Source: Halovenus aranensis (lineage in GTDB: Archaea; Halobacteriota; Halobacteria; Halobacteriales; Haloarculaceae). Taken from it: a DNA stretch of 64,000 bases. Position 1 is the first letter of the stretch; each line of letters opens with the position of its first letter. The notes under the pieces were generated by a model. That model saw only the letters and a program-made list of their open reading frames with translations, ran no database searches and was not told the DNA's origin. Positions 54,381 through 62,183 of the stretch are shown piece by piece. Made by a program: the position numbers and the translations under genes. The stretch covers positions 1 to 64,000 of the forward strand of contig NZ_FNFC01000012.1 in NCBI RefSeq assembly GCF_900100385.1, given 5' to 3'.

Positions 54381-55538
54381 ATGGAGACCACAGAGGGACT
54401 GGCTGGGCTCGACTGTCTGTCCTGTGCAACGACGACCGACGCGACCACAGACCGCTGTCCGGACTGCGGAGGCATCCTCGACCCGGTCTACGACGACGCG
54501 ACGCTCGAACGTGTCCACCAGACCGTCCGCGAGGACGGCGAGCAGGCGCATGTGCTGCCGTTCGACGACCCCGTGACCCTCGGAGAGGGGGGCGTGACGC
54601 TGGTGGACGCTCCGGAACTGGCCACGGAGATTGGTGCTGGTCGCGTGCTGGTCGCCGACGAGGGACACAACCCCACCGGCGGGCTGGTCGACCGCGAGCT
54701 TTCGGTCGCGGTCACTGCCGCACGCGAAGCCGGGGTCGAGACGGTCGCGCTGCCGACGAGCGGTAACGGCGGCCAGGCGGCCGCGGCCTACGCCGCCCGT
54801 GCCGGACTCGACGCGGAGTGTTTCGTCCCCTCGCGGTCGGTGTTCGCCAACAAGGCGATGATAAACGTCCACGGCGGCGAGATGTCCGTCGTCGGCGGCC
54901 GGTACCCCGACGCCACGGAAGTCTTCGCCGAGGCCAGCGCCGACGAGGACTGGTACTCGCTTGCGCCCTTCGAGACACCGTACCGCCACGAGGGCGCGAA
55001 AACACTCGCCTACGACCTGCTGGCCGACCTCGACGATGCACCCGACGCGGTCGTCCACCCGACGAGTCACGGCACGGGGTTATACGGCCTCACGAAGGGG
55101 TTTCGCGAGTTCGTCGACACCGGACACCTTGATGCCGCGCCACGGCTCTACGCCGCCCAGCCCGAGGGCTGTGCGCCACTGGTCGACGCCGACGAGGATG
55201 AGGCGGCAAAACCCACGCCAGTCGAACACCCCGATACCATCTGTGGCGCGCTGGAAGTGCCCGACCCTTCGGGCGGCCACCTCGTGCTCGATGCGCTCGC
55301 CGAGACCGGCGGTGCCGCGGTGGCGGTCGAGGACGACGCAATATTAGAGGGTGCGGCCTCGCTCGCAGCGGCGGGCATTCCCCTGAGCGCGACCGGCGGT
55401 GCCGCGGCCGCCGGGGCGCAGACCCTGGCCGACGACGGCGCGTTTGACGGCGACGAGACGGTCGTTCTGGTCAACCCGGCGACGGCGAACCGCGAGGCCG
55501 ACATCCTGCGGAGCCACCTGATGAAACAGGGCATCTGA
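54381..55538 (+). CDS. Threonine synthase-like protein lacking the PLP lysine
   Basis: This 385-residue protein has the fold-type II layout: N-terminal zinc-type cysteines (DCLSC, RCPDCGG), then GHNPTGGLVDRELSV, a phosphate loop PTSGNGGQAAAAYAARAG near 129-146, and a GTGLYGLTKGF segment. In threonine synthases the first of these motifs contains FKDR with the Schiff-base Lys; here it reads GLVDR, and the codon is GTC (Val). PLP chemistry by the normal mechanism is therefore unlikely. It could be a pseudoenzyme or have a different activity. Confidence 0.8.
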   Translation: METTEGLAGLDCLSCATTTDATTDRCPDCGGILDPVYDDATLERVHQTVREDGEQAHVLPFDDPVTLGEGGVTLVDAPELATEIGAGRVLVADEGHNPTGGLVDRELSVAVTAAREAGVETVALPTSGNGGQAAAAYAARAGLDAECFVPSRSVFANKAMINVHGGEMSVVGGRYPDATEVFAEASADEDWYSLAPFETPYRHEGAKTLAYDLLADLDDAPDAVVHPTSHGTGLYGLTKGFREFVDTGHLDAAPRLYAAQPEGCAPLVDADEDEAAKPTPVEHPDTICGALEVPDPSGGHLVLDALAETGGAAVAVEDDAILEGAASLAAAGIPLSATGGAAAAGAQTLADDGAFDGDETVVLVNPATANREADILRSHLMKQGI

Positions 55539-55595
55539 CCGCGTTTTAGTCAGTCCGCCGTCACATTCAAGGGCTGTGATGCCGAGTCACCACTC

Positions 55596-57146
55596 ATGAC
55601 TAGTCCAGCGTTCGTCTCCGAGGTCCAGGAGGTGCTGTCAGTCGACCCGGACGCCTTCTGTGAACAGGTACGCGCCGACGCAGAGGCCATCACCGAGGCA
55701 ATCGAAGAGGGTGTCTTCGACAACCCACAGGCGATTATCGGGCTGGAGTATGAGTTCTACGCAATCGCCAGAGACGCCGGGCCGGAGGCATCCGCGGGCA
55801 CAGTCGGGTCGCTCCAGCGTGTCCCGCGCCAACTCCTGAATTTCATCCGCTTCGAGCAGGAGCTTGGCCTGCACAACGCCGAGTTGTCGACGAGCCCGCT
55901 GCCGCTGAACGCCGACGGCTTGCGCGCACAGGAGGCGACCGTCGCCGCACAGCTCCGGACTGCAAACGAGTATATCCACAACGAGGGGCTGATGCTGGTC
56001 AGTGACGGGATCTGGACGATTCCCTCCGAAGGAGAAACTGCGACGGACTATCTCACCGACAGCACCGCAATCGACGGCATCGAGATAGCGGCGAACATGT
56101 CCACGGAGCCGCGCTATCACGCGATGGCGAACACGAGCTGTGAGGTGACCCCGGCGCTGGAACTGGACGCGCCACACGTCTCGCTGTCGGCGCAGACGGC
56201 AATGCCCGAGAGCCTCATCACGTCGACACAGCCACATTATCAGGTGCCCCGGGCGAAGACCCTACCCGAGCGGTTCCGATACGCGCTCCGAGTTGCTGGC
56301 CCGCTGCTCGCGCTCGGGGTCAACTCCCCGGTGTTCCCGCCGGACCTGTACGACGACGCGCCGCCTGCGAAGATTCTCGACGAGGCGCGCATGGGGAACC
56401 GCATCGGTGTCTTCGAGTCGGTGTTGAATCCCCGAGACGGCCCCGACAAGGTGCGGTTTCCCCGCGATATCGGCTCCATCGAGGAGGCAATCGACCGTAT
56501 CGTCGAGGACGACCTGCTGGTCCCGATGCCGGTCGAAGACGGCGAGTACGGCGCGTTCCAGACGAAACACGGGACCTACTGGCGGTGGGTTCGTCCGGTC
56601 TTTGGCGGGGCCTCGGGGTCACGGGCGAACGCCCGAATCGAGTTCCGTCCTATCGCCGCACAGCCGACCGTCCGGGACACCATCGCCTTCCAGGCCGCCT
56701 TCGCCGGACTGATGGAGTCGCTGCCGGCGACAGACCACCCGGTCGCGGACCTGGACTGGGAGACGGCCCGCGACAACTTCTATCGTGCCGCCGACGACGG
56801 CCTCTGTGCCACGCTGACCTGGATTACCGGCGACGGCGAACGAACGACGGACACGGAGACGATGTTCGCCGACCTGTTCGAACACGCCGCCGAAGGGCTG
56901 CGGAGTTGTGGTATCTCCGAAGAGACCATCGGGCGATACGTCGGACCGCTCCGACGGCGCGTCCGGCATGAGCTGACACCGGCCCGCTGGAAGCTCCAGC
57001 AGGTTCAGAGAGGACTCGAGGACGGCGCGTCTTTCGGGGACGCTATCACCGCGATGCAGCGGCGATACTTCCGGCGACAGTCCGAGACGCTGCTCGACAG
57101 CGACTTCGGCGCGTGGATTGAGGACTACAGCTATCGCGTGCAGTAG
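55596..57146 (+). CDS. GCS2-like ligase of haloarchaea
   Basis: This 516-residue protein has motifs of the glutamate-cysteine ligase/carboxylate-amine ligase fold: IIGLEYEFYAI near 47-57, LGLHNAELSTSPLPL near 88-102, and the late NARIEFRPIAAQPTVRD near 346-362 with the conserved Arg. It is longer than the usual haloarchaeal GCS2 enzyme. The substrate is unknown; ligation of glutamate with an amine or amino acid is an inference from the fold. It follows the threonine-synthase homologue by 57 bases with a likely separate promoter. Confidence 0.7.
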   Translation: MTSPAFVSEVQEVLSVDPDAFCEQVRADAEAITEAIEEGVFDNPQAIIGLEYEFYAIARDAGPEASAGTVGSLQRVPRQLLNFIRFEQELGLHNAELSTSPLPLNADGLRAQEATVAAQLRTANEYIHNEGLMLVSDGIWTIPSEGETATDYLTDSTAIDGIEIAANMSTEPRYHAMANTSCEVTPALELDAPHVSLSAQTAMPESLITSTQPHYQVPRAKTLPERFRYALRVAGPLLALGVNSPVFPPDLYDDAPPAKILDEARMGNRIGVFESVLNPRDGPDKVRFPRDIGSIEEAIDRIVEDDLLVPMPVEDGEYGAFQTKHGTYWRWVRPVFGGASGSRANARIEFRPIAAQPTVRDTIAFQAAFAGLMESLPATDHPVADLDWETARDNFYRAADDGLCATLTWITGDGERTTDTETMFADLFEHAAEGLRSCGISEETIGRYVGPLRRRVRHELTPARWKLQQVQRGLEDGASFGDAITAMQRRYFRRQSETLLDSDFGAWIEDYSYRVQ

Positions 57147-57237
57147 CTGTCGACCGGTTCGAAAGAGCTATGATAACAGACACCAGGACCGTCATTAATT
57201 CAAAGCCTTTGTATCCTCGGATACCCGAACCGACTGT

Positions 57238-58401
57238 ATGACGGAGCAGGTCGTCGTACTCGGGTCCGGGTACGCGGGCGCTGGCGCAGTACGGAGTCTC
57301 GAAGATGAACTCGACGGCGAGGCGGACATCCGCTGGATTTCCGATACGGATTACCACCTCGTCTTGCACGAGTCACACCGCTGTATCAGCGACCCCAACG
57401 TCGCAGACAAGATTACGATTCCTGTCGAGGACATCAAGTCCCCACGGACGGAGTTCGTCCAGGGCAGGGCCGAAGACATCGACGTGGAGGACCGGACGGT
57501 TCACCTCGAAGACGGGAGCGAACACGACTACGATTACCTCCTCGTCGCAGTCGGCTCACAGACAGCCTTCTTCGGCATCGACGGCCTCGAAGAACACGCA
57601 CACACGCTCAAGAGCCTCGACGACGCACTCGCCATTCACGAGGATATCAAAGAAACGGCTCACGAGGCAACCAAGTCCGACCCCGCACAGATTGTCATCG
57701 GCGGGGCGGGTCTCTCTGGTATCCAGACCGCTGGCGAGGTCGCCGAGTTCCGCGACGAGCACAACGCCCCGCTCGACATCCATCTCGTCGAAGGGCTCGA
57801 CGAGATTTTCCCCGGCAACGACGAGAGCATCCAGCAGGCACTTCGGACCCGCCTAGAAGCACGCGACGTGAACATCCTGACCGGCGACTTCATCAGCGAA
57901 GTCGACGAGGAGCGTGCCTACCTCGGCGAAGACGACGAACTCGACTACGACGTACTCGTCTGGACGGGCGGTATCACGGGTCAGGATACCGTTTCAGATA
58001 CCGACGTCGAGAAAGACGACCGCAACCACCGGCTCAACACCGGCATGACCTTCCAGACCTCAGACGAGCGCGTGTTCGCACTCGGCGACTGTGCACTCAT
58101 CGAGCAACACGACGACCCCGCGCCGCCGACCGCACAGGCCGCCTGGCAGGCCGCCGAGGTCGTCGGCGAGAACATCGCCCGCACTATCCACAACCGTCCG
58201 CTCAAAGAGTGGACCTACGACGACAAGGGGACGGTCGTCTCGGTCGGCGAATCCGCCGTTGCCCACGACGTGTCGCTGTTCCCGTTCCTCGATACCTTCG
58301 GCGGCTTCCCGGCGAAGACGCTGAAAAAGGCCATCGCTGCCCGCTGGATTGCCTCGGTGACGGGCGTCGGCACGGCGATGAAGGCCTGGCCCGACATGTA
58401 A
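57238..58401 (+). CDS. NADH dehydrogenase type 2-like flavoprotein
   Basis: This 387-residue FAD/NAD(P) enzyme has the N-terminal FAD motif VVVLGSGYAGAGAV (4-17), the second nucleotide motif IVIGGAGLSGIQTAGE near 153-168, and FALGDCA near 278-284 that binds FAD. The C-terminus (ASVTGVGTAMKAW) is hydrophobic and may sit on the membrane. It resembles NDH-2 enzymes that pass electrons from NADH to quinone. A sulfide:quinone reductase relation is less likely since no conserved Cys pair is seen. Confidence 0.88.
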   Translation: MTEQVVVLGSGYAGAGAVRSLEDELDGEADIRWISDTDYHLVLHESHRCISDPNVADKITIPVEDIKSPRTEFVQGRAEDIDVEDRTVHLEDGSEHDYDYLLVAVGSQTAFFGIDGLEEHAHTLKSLDDALAIHEDIKETAHEATKSDPAQIVIGGAGLSGIQTAGEVAEFRDEHNAPLDIHLVEGLDEIFPGNDESIQQALRTRLEARDVNILTGDFISEVDEERAYLGEDDELDYDVLVWTGGITGQDTVSDTDVEKDDRNHRLNTGMTFQTSDERVFALGDCALIEQHDDPAPPTAQAAWQAAEVVGENIARTIHNRPLKEWTYDDKGTVVSVGESAVAHDVSLFPFLDTFGGFPAKTLKKAIAARWIASVTGVGTAMKAWPDM

Positions 58402-58412
58402 CACAGCCCGGT

Positions 58413-59132
58413 TTACCGCCTCTCACGTCGGTCAGTCAACGAAGCGACGGCCTCGTTCTCTACGTCGACCACCACGGACAGAATACGTTCGTCGGTGGTC
58501 GTGTTCCGAACGTAGACGACTGCCCTCCCGTCAACGTACGACGGGTCGCGGTCGACTCGGACGGCGTCGGACCCGTTCGATGTCGACCCGTAGAGCGTGA
58601 CATCGAACGTCTCGTTTTCGTCGGTAGCGTTGATTGCGGTAGCCAACCCCTCGCTTGCCTGTGCGGTATTTGCTGTGATGTTTGTCATCGTGATATTCAC
58701 GGTGTTCGTTGCCTCGAGTTTGCGAATCGGCTCCACCGTGAGCATATACCCGTCGAGGTCGTCGAGGACACCGGCCACGGTGTCGTTAGCCCGTGCCACG
58801 GCGAGACTGGTGTTGCGCTGGCGGTCGGTCAGTGGGTTGTCCCGGTCGGTTTTGATAACGAACGCGCCGTCTGTTTCCGATATTTCGACCCCGGAGACGT
58901 TTGTCATCCGGTCGACCGCGGTGACCTCCGTGCCGTCGGCACTGACCGTGACGTTATCCTCCGAGACGCGAAACGACGCACCAGGGTCGGGGTCAGTCAG
59001 TCCCGCGGGGAGGCCAACGGCGTGTCCCGCGAGCGCGAGGACGAGACCAAGCGCGAGTAAGGCACCGAGAACGGCCAGACGAGTGCGAGCGCTCGCGGTC
59101 TGGTCGTCCTGCTGGCTGGCCTGTACTTGCAT
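58413..59132 (-). CDS. Membrane-anchored extracytoplasmic protein with PepSY-like repeat unit
   Basis: This 239-residue protein has a single N-terminal transmembrane segment (about 20-40), so the bulk lies outside. The body shows NPLTDRQRNTSLAVARANDT then VAGVLDDLDGYMLTVEP, and later DGRAVVYVRNTTTDERILSVVVDVENEAVASL, a helix-then-hairpin unit of PepSY type that recurs in the protein at 59963-60796. Many N-glycosylation sequons are present. An upstream ATG nine codons earlier is possible. It is divergent from the regulator gene and shares its operator region. Confidence 0.75.
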   Translation of the reverse strand: MQVQASQQDDQTASARTRLAVLGALLALGLVLALAGHAVGLPAGLTDPDPGASFRVSEDNVTVSADGTEVTAVDRMTNVSGVEISETDGAFVIKTDRDNPLTDRQRNTSLAVARANDTVAGVLDDLDGYMLTVEPIRKLEATNTVNITMTNITANTAQASEGLATAINATDENETFDVTLYGSTSNGSDAVRVDRDPSYVDGRAVVYVRNTTTDERILSVVVDVENEAVASLTDRRERR

Positions 59133-59170
59133 CGTCACATCGTTGGGTGAAAGAGCCAAAGAGTGTTGCG

Positions 59171-59208
59171 CTGAAACGCGGTTGAAACGCGTTTCAGGCC
59201 CGTTTCAG
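59171..59208. promoter_or_regulatory. GAAACG operator cluster in a divergent promoter
   Basis: Four half-sites are packed here: CTGAAACG at 59171-59178, the perfect palindrome TGAAACGCGTTTCA at 59183-59196, and CGTTTCAG at 59201-59208, which also pairs with the first. It lies between the exported protein and regulator genes, next to a TCATTTATGA box at 59236-59245 that would serve the regulator. It is a likely binding site for the regulator itself. Confidence 0.65.
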
Positions 59209-59273
59209 GCTGGTTTTCGTCGGAACAAAAGTCGGTCATTTATGACGGAGGCTCACGCATGGACTCCTGTCAG

Positions 59274-59852
59274 ATGCCCTCCCCTCGTCGCAAACGACTC
59301 GTCGCGGCCGTGGTCTTCGTTAGCTCTGTGGTCGTACTCGCAATCCAACTGATAACGCCCTCGCCGGTCGTGGTGACCGCCGGCGAGACTGGCACAGAGG
59401 TCGCAGAACTCGGCGATTATTTCCAGTATCGCGATGTGGCAGTTATCGCAACCGCGGCGTGTACGCTCGGCGCGAGCGGAACCTACCTCCTCGCTGCCGG
59501 TCCCGTCCGGTCGGCATCAGACAGCGCGACGCGAGTCGACAGCGAGCCAACGCCGCCCAGACCAGCGAGCTCGGACGGCGGCGTCGACGAGTCGCCCTCG
59601 CTCGAACCGAGCACCGAGTTACTCGAAGCGCGCAAAGAGGAATGGGAGGAAACCGCCGACCGCCTCGCCAACAAGGAACGCGAGGTCTACGAGGCGCTGC
59701 TCGATGCCGACGGCGTCCTCCCACAGAGTGACATCGTCGAGCGGACGGACCTCTCGAAGGCGTCGGTCAGCCGCGCGCTCGACAGCCTCGAAGTGAAAAA
59801 CCTCGTCGAACGCAAGCGCCGGGGGATGGGTAACGTGATTTTGTTGCAGTGA
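59274..59852 (+). CDS. Membrane-anchored winged-helix transcriptional regulator
   Basis: This 192-residue protein has two N-terminal transmembrane helices (about 8-25 and 55-72) bracketing a short outside loop (SPVVVTAGETGTEV), a charged disordered linker and a C-terminal winged-helix domain (LANKEREVYEALLDADGVLPQ, DLSKASVSRALDSL, RRGMGNVILLQ). The arrangement suggests a one-component sensor that reads the cell surface and binds DNA. An ATG five codons upstream is an alternative. GAAACG palindromes lie on both sides of the gene. Confidence 0.85.
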   Translation: MPSPRRKRLVAAVVFVSSVVVLAIQLITPSPVVVTAGETGTEVAELGDYFQYRDVAVIATAACTLGASGTYLLAAGPVRSASDSATRVDSEPTPPRPASSDGGVDESPSLEPSTELLEARKEEWEETADRLANKEREVYEALLDADGVLPQSDIVERTDLSKASVSRALDSLEVKNLVERKRRGMGNVILLQ

Positions 59853-59854
59853 AA

Positions 59855-59868
59855 CCGTTTCGAAACGG
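59855..59868. promoter_or_regulatory. Palindrome CCGTTTCGAAACGG between regulator and exported protein gene
   Basis: This perfect 14-base palindrome contains two facing copies of the CGTTTC/GAAACG half-site found in front of the regulator. It begins three bases after the regulator stop and precedes the next exported protein gene by 95 bases, so it could control that gene. Confidence 0.6.
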
Positions 59869-59962
59869 GTTGTGTCGGCGTTTCCAACGGGTCCTCAAGG
59901 GGGCTTTCATTCAAGAGTAGCCTGGAGCCACGGTCCCCCGTGACCGTACTCCGGTGATACCG

Positions 59963-60796
59963 ATGAATACGAAGTTACACACAGTTGTTGCCGCCGCCGT
60001 CCTTGCGCTGGCGCTCAGTGCGGGCGGCGTCGCTGCGGCCGACCACGTGTACAGTCACTCGGCGGACTCCGCCGACGAACTACCCGAGGAGTACGACCTG
60101 ACAGTCATCGACCCCGACGACCGCCTGACCGACGGCCAAGCCGAGATGGCTCTCGAACTCGCCTGGAGTCACGACGACATACAAGAGGAGTTCGACGAGA
60201 GCGAGTCCTGCGACGTGACCGTCCAGGCGACCGGCGAGGACGTGACCGTCGTCATCAAGGGCGACGCTGGCGAGGCCGCGAGTGCTGACCTCGACCTCGA
60301 CAGCGAGACGGTGAAGTCGGTCCTCCCGACCGAGCAAATCGGGACCGCAGACGAGAGCAAGTCGATAGCGATTGGAGTCGACGGCAACGAGACCGAGGTC
60401 GAGGTCCTCGTGCTGCCGCTGGCAGACGCCTCAGTCGAGGTCGTCGACGAGAACGACGTCCTCACAGGCGACGAAAGTCGGCTCACGGGCCTGCTCGCGA
60501 GTAACGCGGCGGTGAACGACCACGTCACTGACCTGCTCGACCGCGAGAACGAGAGCGGCGTCGCGGAGTGGACTGCGACGGTCAGCGAGGTCGACGACAG
60601 CATCTTCGTCGACGGCGAGGACGCCGTCGCCGTCGAACTCAGCTACGACGGGACCGAGGACGCCGTCAAGGCCTTCGTCGACCTCGACGACGAGGAAGTC
60701 ACCCGAGTCGTTCCTGTGCAGACGCTCGACGCCACCGAATCCGTCGGAATCGACAGCGACGATGTCGAGATTGTCGACGACGAGAGCGACGAGTAG
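59963..60796 (+). CDS. Exported protein with two PepSY-like repeats
   Basis: This 277-residue protein has a clear signal peptide (NTKLHTVVAAAVLALALSAG, cleavage near AAA-DH). The mature chain has two copies of one unit: the first starts VIDPDDRLTDGQAEMALELA, the second VVDENDVLTGDESRLTGLLA; each continues through a D-x-V-type strand to SETVKSVLP or DEEVTRVVP. The composition is very acidic and there is no anchor, so it should be secreted. It lies downstream of the regulator behind a GAAACG palindrome. The ATG was chosen over a GTG three codons earlier. Confidence 0.78.
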   Translation: MNTKLHTVVAAAVLALALSAGGVAAADHVYSHSADSADELPEEYDLTVIDPDDRLTDGQAEMALELAWSHDDIQEEFDESESCDVTVQATGEDVTVVIKGDAGEAASADLDLDSETVKSVLPTEQIGTADESKSIAIGVDGNETEVEVLVLPLADASVEVVDENDVLTGDESRLTGLLASNAAVNDHVTDLLDRENESGVAEWTATVSEVDDSIFVDGEDAVAVELSYDGTEDAVKAFVDLDDEEVTRVVPVQTLDATESVGIDSDDVEIVDDESDE

Positions 60797-60840
60797 CGAC
60801 ACCAGCCCCTGACACGGCCCTCCACCCGAACTCGGTCCGG

Positions 60841-61689
60841 TTAGAGTCCAAGCATCGCGTGCCAGGCGTCTGCGCCCGCCTCGTCGACGCGGTCGTCCAT
60901 CTCGGCGAGCAGCGAGACAGCCTTGCTCGCGGTCTTTGCGGCCTTGCTCTCGCCGGTGACCTGGAACTCGCCGGTCGTCCGGTCGGCATAAACCGTACAG
61001 ACCGCACCCGCTCGGAGGCCGTAAATCTGTGCCAGCGTGAGAATCGCGCTCGCTTCCATTTCGAAGTTGAGCACGCCGGCCTCGCGGAGTTCCTCGATTT
61101 TGTCGTCTGCGTCACGAGCGAGAAAGCCCTGGAACCCCTCGCGGCTCTGGCCGGCATAGAAGCTGTCGGTACTCGCGGTCAGGCCGACGTGGTAGTCGTA
61201 TCCCAGTTCGTCGGCGGCCGCGGCGAGCGCCGCAACGACGGCGTGGTCGGCGACGGCGGGGTACTCCTCGCGGACGTACTCCTTGCTCGTGCCCTCCTGT
61301 CGGACCGCGCCGCTCGTGATAATGAGGTCACCCACGTCGGTCTCCTCCTGAATCGCGCCACAGGAGCCCACCCGGATGAGCGTATCTGCGCCGACGCGTG
61401 CGAGTTCCTCGACCGCGATTGCGCTGGAGGGTGCGCCGATACCCGTCGACGTGACAGAGATGGGCGTCTCGTCGTAGGTCCCGGTCGCCGTCCGGTACTC
61501 GCGGTGGTCGGCGACGACGTCGTGGTCGTCCCAGCAGTCGGTGATTTTCGCGACTCGCTCGGGGTTGCCTGGTAGGAGGACACCCTCGGCTACGTCGCCT
61601 TCTGTGACTTCGAGGTGGTACTGTTCGTCGGTCTGTGGGTCCTCGCTGCCGTGTACTGTACTCGCATCGTCGCTGTTGTCTGTTGTCAT
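60841..61689 (-). CDS. udp: Uridine phosphorylase-type nucleoside phosphorylase
   Basis: This 282-residue enzyme cleaves nucleosides with phosphate to a base and ribose 1-phosphate. It has LLPGNPERVAKI near 38-49, TSTGIGAPSSAIAVEEL near 79-95, RVGSCGAIQ near 106-114 and NFEMEASAILTLA with the ribose-binding Glu-Met-Glu. It is of the NP-I hexameric family. The gene is downstream of cdd with a four-base overlap. Together they turn cytidine into uracil and ribose 1-phosphate, the latter a source of carbon. Confidence 0.94.
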   Translation of the reverse strand: MTTDNSDDASTVHGSEDPQTDEQYHLEVTEGDVAEGVLLPGNPERVAKITDCWDDHDVVADHREYRTATGTYDETPISVTSTGIGAPSSAIAVEELARVGADTLIRVGSCGAIQEETDVGDLIITSGAVRQEGTSKEYVREEYPAVADHAVVAALAAAADELGYDYHVGLTASTDSFYAGQSREGFQGFLARDADDKIEELREAGVLNFEMEASAILTLAQIYGLRAGAVCTVYADRTTGEFQVTGESKAAKTASKAVSLLAEMDDRVDEAGADAWHAMLGL

Positions 61690-62093
61690 GCTGAATCCTC
61701 CGTATCGAGTGTGTCGGCGGAAATCGTATCCGGGAGCAGGGTGCCAAGACTGTACGTTCGGACGCCGTCCTCGGTGTCACAGTGAACGTCGAAGTCAGCG
61801 TCACAGAACTCCGCGAGCGTCTGGCGACACATCCCGCAAGGTGTGACGCCGTCACGGGCCGCCGAGGTGACCGCAAGCGCGGTGAACTCGCGGTGACCCT
61901 CTCGGACCGCCGTCCCGACTGCGACCTCCTCGGCGTGGAGACTGTTCGAGTAGTTGGCGTTCTCGATGTTACAGCCGGTGTAGACCGTCCCGTCGGCGGT
62001 CAGGAGGGCCGCACCGACCTGATACTCTGAGTAGGGTGCATACGCCGCCGCGAGCGCGTCGCGCGCCTCGGCGATGAGTTGGTCGGCGTCCAT
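61686..62093 (-). CDS. cdd: Cytidine deaminase
   Basis: This 135-residue enzyme deaminates cytidine to uridine. It has the substrate segment YSEYQVGAALLT, CNIENANYSNSLHAEEVAV (zinc Cys/His and catalytic Glu: HAEE) and PCGMCRQTLAEF with the two zinc cysteines. Length is normal for the small CDA type. The ATG at MDADQLIAEA was chosen. It is coupled to udp, whose start overlaps its stop. Confidence 0.95.
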   Translation of the reverse strand: MDADQLIAEARDALAAAYAPYSEYQVGAALLTADGTVYTGCNIENANYSNSLHAEEVAVGTAVREGHREFTALAVTSAARDGVTPCGMCRQTLAEFCDADFDVHCDTEDGVRTYSLGTLLPDTISADTLDTEDSA

Positions 62094-62183
62094 GTCACGG
62101 GGGTGGAGTCGCGGGGGCAAATACTCTCCGACAGCGAATCGGGGCCGCAAAGTATATAGTTCGCTTGGGGCTTGTCACACACA

